9,002 nt of DNA from Elusimicrobiota bacterium. GTDB taxonomy: Bacteria > Elusimicrobiota > Endomicrobiia > Endomicrobiales > Endomicrobiaceae. A program made the position numbers and the translations under genes. The notes beneath the pieces were generated by a model. That model did no database searches and was not told the origin of the DNA. It was given only the letters and a program-made list of their open reading frames with translations. The first letter of the stretch is position 1. Each line of letters begins with the position of its first letter. The stretch spans positions 1-9,002 of the forward strand of contig JAIRQB010000007.1 in NCBI GenBank assembly GCA_031256695.1, given 5' to 3'. Shown here piece after piece: positions 6,559 through 9,002 of this stretch.

Positions 6559-6625
6559 ATTTTCGCCGTTTCCTTTCTTTTCTCAAAGGCAAAAAGCAAA
6601 AAAGTGAACTTCTCATAACAAAAAT

Positions 6626-6683
6626 GGATTCCGTCTTGCGCGAGTTGCAAAACCAATATGTAATGCAACTCAAGAATGACACT
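6626..6683 (-). repeat. 28-bp dyad element, copy 2 (inverted, interrupted by one 30-bp insert)
   Basis: On the + strand the element is split into 16 bp (6626-6641, GGATTCCGTCTTGCGC) and 12 bp (6672-6683, AAGAATGACACT) by a 30-bp palindrome at 6642-6671. Rejoined, it is 28 bp like copy 1 and regains the dyad CTTGCGCAAG. It faces copy 1 head-to-head. Confidence 0.8.
6642..6671. repeat. 30-bp palindromic insert, unit A1
   Basis: Perfect 8-bp ends, GAGTTGCA (6642-6649) and TGCAACTC (6664-6671), flank a 14-base centre. It sits inside dyad element copy 2 and matches unit A2 at 25 of 30 positions by eye. Confidence 0.85.
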
Positions 6684-6689
6684 GCCCTT

Positions 6690-6717
6690 GGTGTCATTGC
6701 CGCGAAAGTCGCAATCA
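6690..6717 (+). repeat. 28-bp dyad element, copy 3 (intact, diverged)
   Basis: GGTGTCATTGCC (6690-6701) is followed by GCGAAAGTCGCAATCA (6702-6717). It has the same length as copy 1, and its first 12 bases are identical to those of copy 4. It is uninterrupted, so it serves as the empty-site reference for copy 4. Confidence 0.8.
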
Positions 6718-6743
6718 CTGTTTATGCAAAAGCCCAACCCCCA

Positions 6744-6831
6744 GGTGTCATTGCCGAGTTGCAAAACCAAGATACAAGGCAACTTGAGTTGCTTTTGTAT
6801 ATTGTTTTGCAATACAAGGAAGTCGCAATCC
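6744..6831 (+). repeat. 28-bp dyad element, copy 4 (interrupted by two 30-bp inserts)
   Basis: GGTGTCATTGCC (6744-6755) and AAGGAAGTCGCAATCC (6816-6831) are the two ends of the element, parted by exactly 60 bases. Rejoined they give 28 bp, and the break is at the same place (12/16) as in copy 2. Confidence 0.8.
6756..6815. repeat. Two adjacent 30-bp palindromic inserts, units A2 and B
   Basis: A2 (6756-6785) starts GAGTTGCAAAACCAA, identical to A1 over these 15 bases, and ends GCAACTT. B (6786-6815) starts GAGTTGC and ends TTTTGCAATAC; it is the same unit in the opposite orientation, more diverged and aligned with one small gap. Together they form an inverted pair inside dyad element copy 4. 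Confidence 0.75.
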
Positions 6832-6851
6832 ATTTTTGTAATAAGTCTTTT

Positions 6852-6932
6852 GCCGTCTTTACTTCTTGGCAGTCGGCTGCCGTCTTTACTTCTTGGCAGT
6901 CGGCTGCCGTCTTTACTTCTTGGCAGTCGGCT
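6852..6932. repeat. Three perfect 27-bp tandem repeats
   Basis: Units at 6852-6878, 6879-6905 and 6906-6932 are identical. Each unit junction forms the small hairpin GGCAG-TCGG-CTGCC. The period of 27 is nine codons; on the - strand it reads SRLPRSKDG three times. There are no spacers, so it is not a CRISPR array. Perfect identity implies recent expansion. Confidence 0.95.
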
Positions 6933-6976
6933 TCCTCTTTTCGCCGTTTGCCTGTAATTCTTGTTTCTCAACCCAC

Positions 6977-7018
6977 AAAAAAGTCCTTAAATGCTTGTCA
7001 GCATTTAAGGACTTTTTT
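6977..7018. terminator. Strong bidirectional Rho-independent terminator
   Basis: A perfect 18-bp stem (6977-6994 with 7001-7018) closes a TTGTCA loop. The stem core is GTCCTTAAATGC/GCATTTAAGGAC, flanked by six A on the left and six T on the right, so it can end transcription from either direction. It insulates the Pmp-like gene, whose ATG is 48 bp downstream. Confidence 0.85.
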
Positions 7019-7034
7019 ATTTGCAATAAAAAAC

Positions 7035-7059
7035 TGCCTATTAAGGCATAAATAGGGAG
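7035..7059 (+). promoter_or_regulatory. Leader hairpin and ribosome binding site of the Pmp-like gene
   Basis: TGCC (7035-7038) and GGCA (7045-7048) can form a small 4-bp hairpin around TATTAA, just before GGGAG (7055-7059), which lies 7 bases from the ATG at 7067. The ribosome binding site fixes the start. The hairpin is short and its role is unknown. Confidence 0.5.
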
Positions 7060-7066
7060 TTTTATA

Positions 7067-9002
7067 ATGAAAATTTTCAAAAGTTTTCACATTTCAAAAC
7101 ACGCAGTTTTTTTAACGATGCTTTTATGTCTTGTTTTTTTGTCTATTGTGGAAAGTTGGGCAGACAGATGGACTTCTTGGACTTCAAACACTAATTGGAA
7201 TTTGACGCAAGACACTCATATAACAGGATATAGTTATGATAGCGGCGGCGCCGCAATATCAGTATCAAATTCCGTCATTGATATAAACACTAATGCCTTT
7301 ATTTTGTCTTTTATAAATAATAGCGCAGGTAATTTCGGCGGCGCTATTTATAATTCCAATTCAACAATGACTTTTAATAATAGTTCAATAACATTTAGCG
7401 GCAATGCCGCTAATAGTTACGATGATTACGGCGATTTCGGCGGCGCTATTGCGAATTACAATTCAATAATGACATTTAACAATAGTTTAATTACATTTAG
7501 CATCAATAGTGTGGGCAATACTGCATATCACTACCGCGTGGGAGGCGCTATTTATAATTCTTATTCAACAATGACATTTAACAATAGTTCAATTATTTTT
7601 ATTGGCAATAACGCAAATGGCCACAGTAGCGGTGGCGCTATTGCGAATTACAATTCAATAATGACATTTAACAATAGTTTAATTACATTTAGCGGCAATA
7701 GTGTAAATGGCTACGGCGATGGCGGCGCGATTGCTAATGAATTCCTTTCAATAATGACATTTAACAATAGTTCAATTACATTTAGTGGCAATAGTGCGGA
7801 CGATAGGGACGGTATAGGCGGCGCTATTACGAATTACAGTTCAACAATAACTTTTAATGATAGTTATATTCTTTTCAAATACAATATTGCAGCAAGAGCA
7901 GGCGGCGCTATTGATAATTATTATTCACCAATGACATTCAATAATAGTTCAGTTACATTTAGCAATAATAACGTCGCAGGTGAGGACGATGATTACGGAG
8001 GTTACTACCACGGTGGTGGCGCAATTTACAATAATGATTCAACAATAACTTTTAATGATAGTTATATTCTTTTCAAAGGCAATATAGCGACAACTTCAGG
8101 CGGCGCGATTTTTATTTATCGCGGCAAAGTTACAATGCGGGCTATTACAAAAGACATTGATTTTATCGGCAACAGAGCAAATGGCAAGCCAAATGATATT
8201 CATATGTCAGACTATGGCAACAACTTATTAGAACTCTTTGCCGAGCAGGGAACAATAAGGATGGCAGGCGGGATTACTTCGCAAGGCAATAATAATGTCA
8301 TCAATAATAATGTCATCAAGAAGCAAGGCAATGGCTATTTGATTTTTGGGAGCAAGGCAATCATTAAATTAGCAAACACAGACAGCAATAAATTTGAAAT
8401 AGAGGCAGGCGCAGTTGTCTTTCACCCCGCGGCAAGCACAATTGGATATTTAAGCATAGCGGGCAATGCGGCAATCAGAATAAATGCCGATTTTGAAGGC
8501 AACAGAACAAGCAAGTTTTATCTAAACACTGTTGAAATTTTGCCTAATGCTGTTTTGATTGCCGATATAGTAGGCGGTTCAAGCGCAACGATGACAGCAT
8601 ATATAAGCAGTCGCGCATTTATTTACACAATAAATAAGAGCGGCGCTTTCACAACTATTCTCGGTGGGCAGTATGACTATGAATTTAAATGGTTAGATGA
8701 AGTAGGCGGCGGATATAATTGGGTTGGATATTTGATTTATAAGGATTTTGACGGAAACAAACAGCCTTTACAGCCTATACCTGACCCCGACCCTGACCCT
8801 GACCCAAATCCCTCTATAAAAAGCAGAGGCAATTTCTATGCCAATCTTGCTTCGCTCGGCGCAAAAGCAGATTTTCTGCCCGACAATTTAGACAATTTAA
8901 TTCAAACGCCGTCGGCAGCAAAAGATAGCGAAAATGCTTTTTGGTTTAATGCTGATTTTGCTTCTTTGACAAACGGCGATTTAGGCGGCGGGGTTATAGG
9001 TT
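7067..9002 (+). CDS. Pmp-like autotransporter/surface adhesin (N-terminal 645 codons)
   Basis: The frame is open from ATG 7067 through the last base of the window, so the 3' end is missing. Residues 1-32 form a signal peptide: basic start (MKIFKSFHISKH), hydrophobic core (about 13-28), and likely cleavage after SWA (residue 32). A passenger follows with nine GGAI motifs (starting at residues 91, 125, 159, 189, 219, 251, 279, 317, 345) and ten FxxN motifs (F82 to F366), the paired signature of chlamydial polymorphic membrane proteins, expected to fold as a beta-helix. Residues about 370-560 are a Gly/Asn/Ala-rich middle region. A PDPDPDPDPNP hinge (572-582) precedes a segment (587-645) that may begin the outer-membrane beta-barrel of a type V autotransporter; the barrel itself is not visible. 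A role in surface adhesion is inferred from the family. Repeats are highly similar at the DNA level. Confidence 0.88.
   Translation, partial: MKIFKSFHISKHAVFLTMLLCLVFLSIVESWADRWTSWTSNTNWNLTQDTHITGYSYDSGGAAISVSNSVIDINTNAFILSFINNSAGNFGGAIYNSNSTMTFNNSSITFSGNAANSYDDYGDFGGAIANYNSIMTFNNSLITFSINSVGNTAYHYRVGGAIYNSYSTMTFNNSSIIFIGNNANGHSSGGAIANYNSIMTFNNSLITFSGNSVNGYGDGGAIANEFLSIMTFNNSSITFSGNSADDRDGIGGAITNYSSTITFNDSYILFKYNIAARAGGAIDNYYSPMTFNNSSVTFSNNNVAGEDDDYGGYYHGGGAIYNNDSTITFNDSYILFKGNIATTSGGAIFIYRGKVTMRAITKDIDFIGNRANGKPNDIHMSDYGNNLLELFAEQGTIRMAGGITSQGNNNVINNNVIKKQGNGYLIFGSKAIIKLANTDSNKFEIEAGAVVFHPAASTIGYLSIAGNAAIRINADFEGNRTSKFYLNTVEILPNAVLIADIVGGSSATMTAYISSRAFIYTINKSGAFTTILGGQYDYEFKWLDEVGGGYNWVGYLIYKDFDGNKQPLQPIPDPDPDPDPNPSIKSRGNFYANLASLGAKADFLPDNLDNLIQTPSAAKDSENAFWFNADFASLTNGDLGGGVIG
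7337..8173 (+). repeat. In-gene GGAI/FxxN repeat array with exact DNA duplications
   Basis: Units of about 28-38 codons follow the pattern GGAI-N-x-S-T-M-T-F-N-N-S-x-I-T-F-x-G-N. Some are exact copies in DNA: the 60 bp at 7442-7501 equal 7634-7693 (192 bp, 64 codons apart), and the 39 bp at 7841-7879 equal 8039-8077 (198 bp, 66 codons apart). Both offsets are multiples of three, so recombination between the copies would keep the frame. Confidence 0.9.

Noticed and set aside
6852..6932. Possible CRISPR array
   Set aside because: The 27-bp units are directly adjacent with no unique spacers, and no cas genes are present.
6362..6971. Overlapping - strand open frames with GVAWR and SRLPRSKDG repeats
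   Set aside because: They are translations of the pentamer, 27-bp and dyad repeats. They have no convincing ribosome binding site and no recognisable domain.
6624..7055. + strand open frame of 143 codons
   Set aside because: It starts inside dyad element copy 2 and runs through all later repeats and the terminator hairpin. The composition is that of the repeats, and there is no ribosome binding site at 6624.

Overview
The window comes from an AT-rich bacterium. A TRAP transporter permease, an electron-transfer flavoprotein with a built-in ferredoxin domain and a secreted chlamydial Pmp-like protein together suggest an anaerobic or fermentative, diderm (Gram-negative-type), possibly gut-associated organism. 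An Elusimicrobiota/Endomicrobium-like source is my best guess but is weakly supported; no rRNA, tRNA or other phylogenetic marker is present. All convincing genes lie on the + strand.

Layout. (1) 2-496: C-terminal part of a TRAP transporter large permease (DctM family), cut by the window edge. (2) 511-4054: a compact restriction-modification locus with a D12-class (Dam-type) adenine methyltransferase, a DpnA-like beta-class methyltransferase, a probable PD-(D/E)XK restriction endonuclease, and a third, divergent beta-class methyltransferase that overlaps the nuclease gene by 8 bp. (3) 4102-5769: etfA with an N-terminal 2x[4Fe-4S] domain, then a small stand-alone alanyl/threonyl-tRNA-editing-like protein. 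(4) 5932-6315: a small TM2-domain membrane protein behind a 162-bp intergenic region with inverted repeats. (5) 6316-7066: about 750 bp without a convincing gene, but packed with repeats: 13 tandem CGCCA pentamers, four copies of a 28-bp dyad element (two of them interrupted), three 30-bp palindromic inserts, three perfect 27-bp tandem units, and a strong 18-bp-stem terminator hairpin. (6) 7067 to the window end: the first 645 codons of a large Pmp/autotransporter-like surface protein with nine GGAI and ten FxxN motifs.

How the parts relate. The restriction-modification genes sit 14 bp behind the TRAP gene and 47 bp ahead of etfA, on the same strand and with no visible terminator, so the locus looks like a cassette inside a longer transcription unit. 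The first two methyltransferases and the nuclease follow the order of DpnII-type loci (Dam-like, DpnA-like, nuclease); the third methyltransferase is extra. etfA has no etfB beside it in the window.

The most unusual structure is in 6531-6831. Two of the four 28-bp elements are interrupted at exactly the same internal position (12 bp from one end, 16 bp from the other) by one or two 30-bp palindromic units, and removing these restores elements of identical length. This looks like a repeat that serves as a fixed landing site for a second, very small repeat. The Pmp-like gene also carries exact internal duplications of 60 bp and 39 bp, so it is probably prone to repeat-number change.
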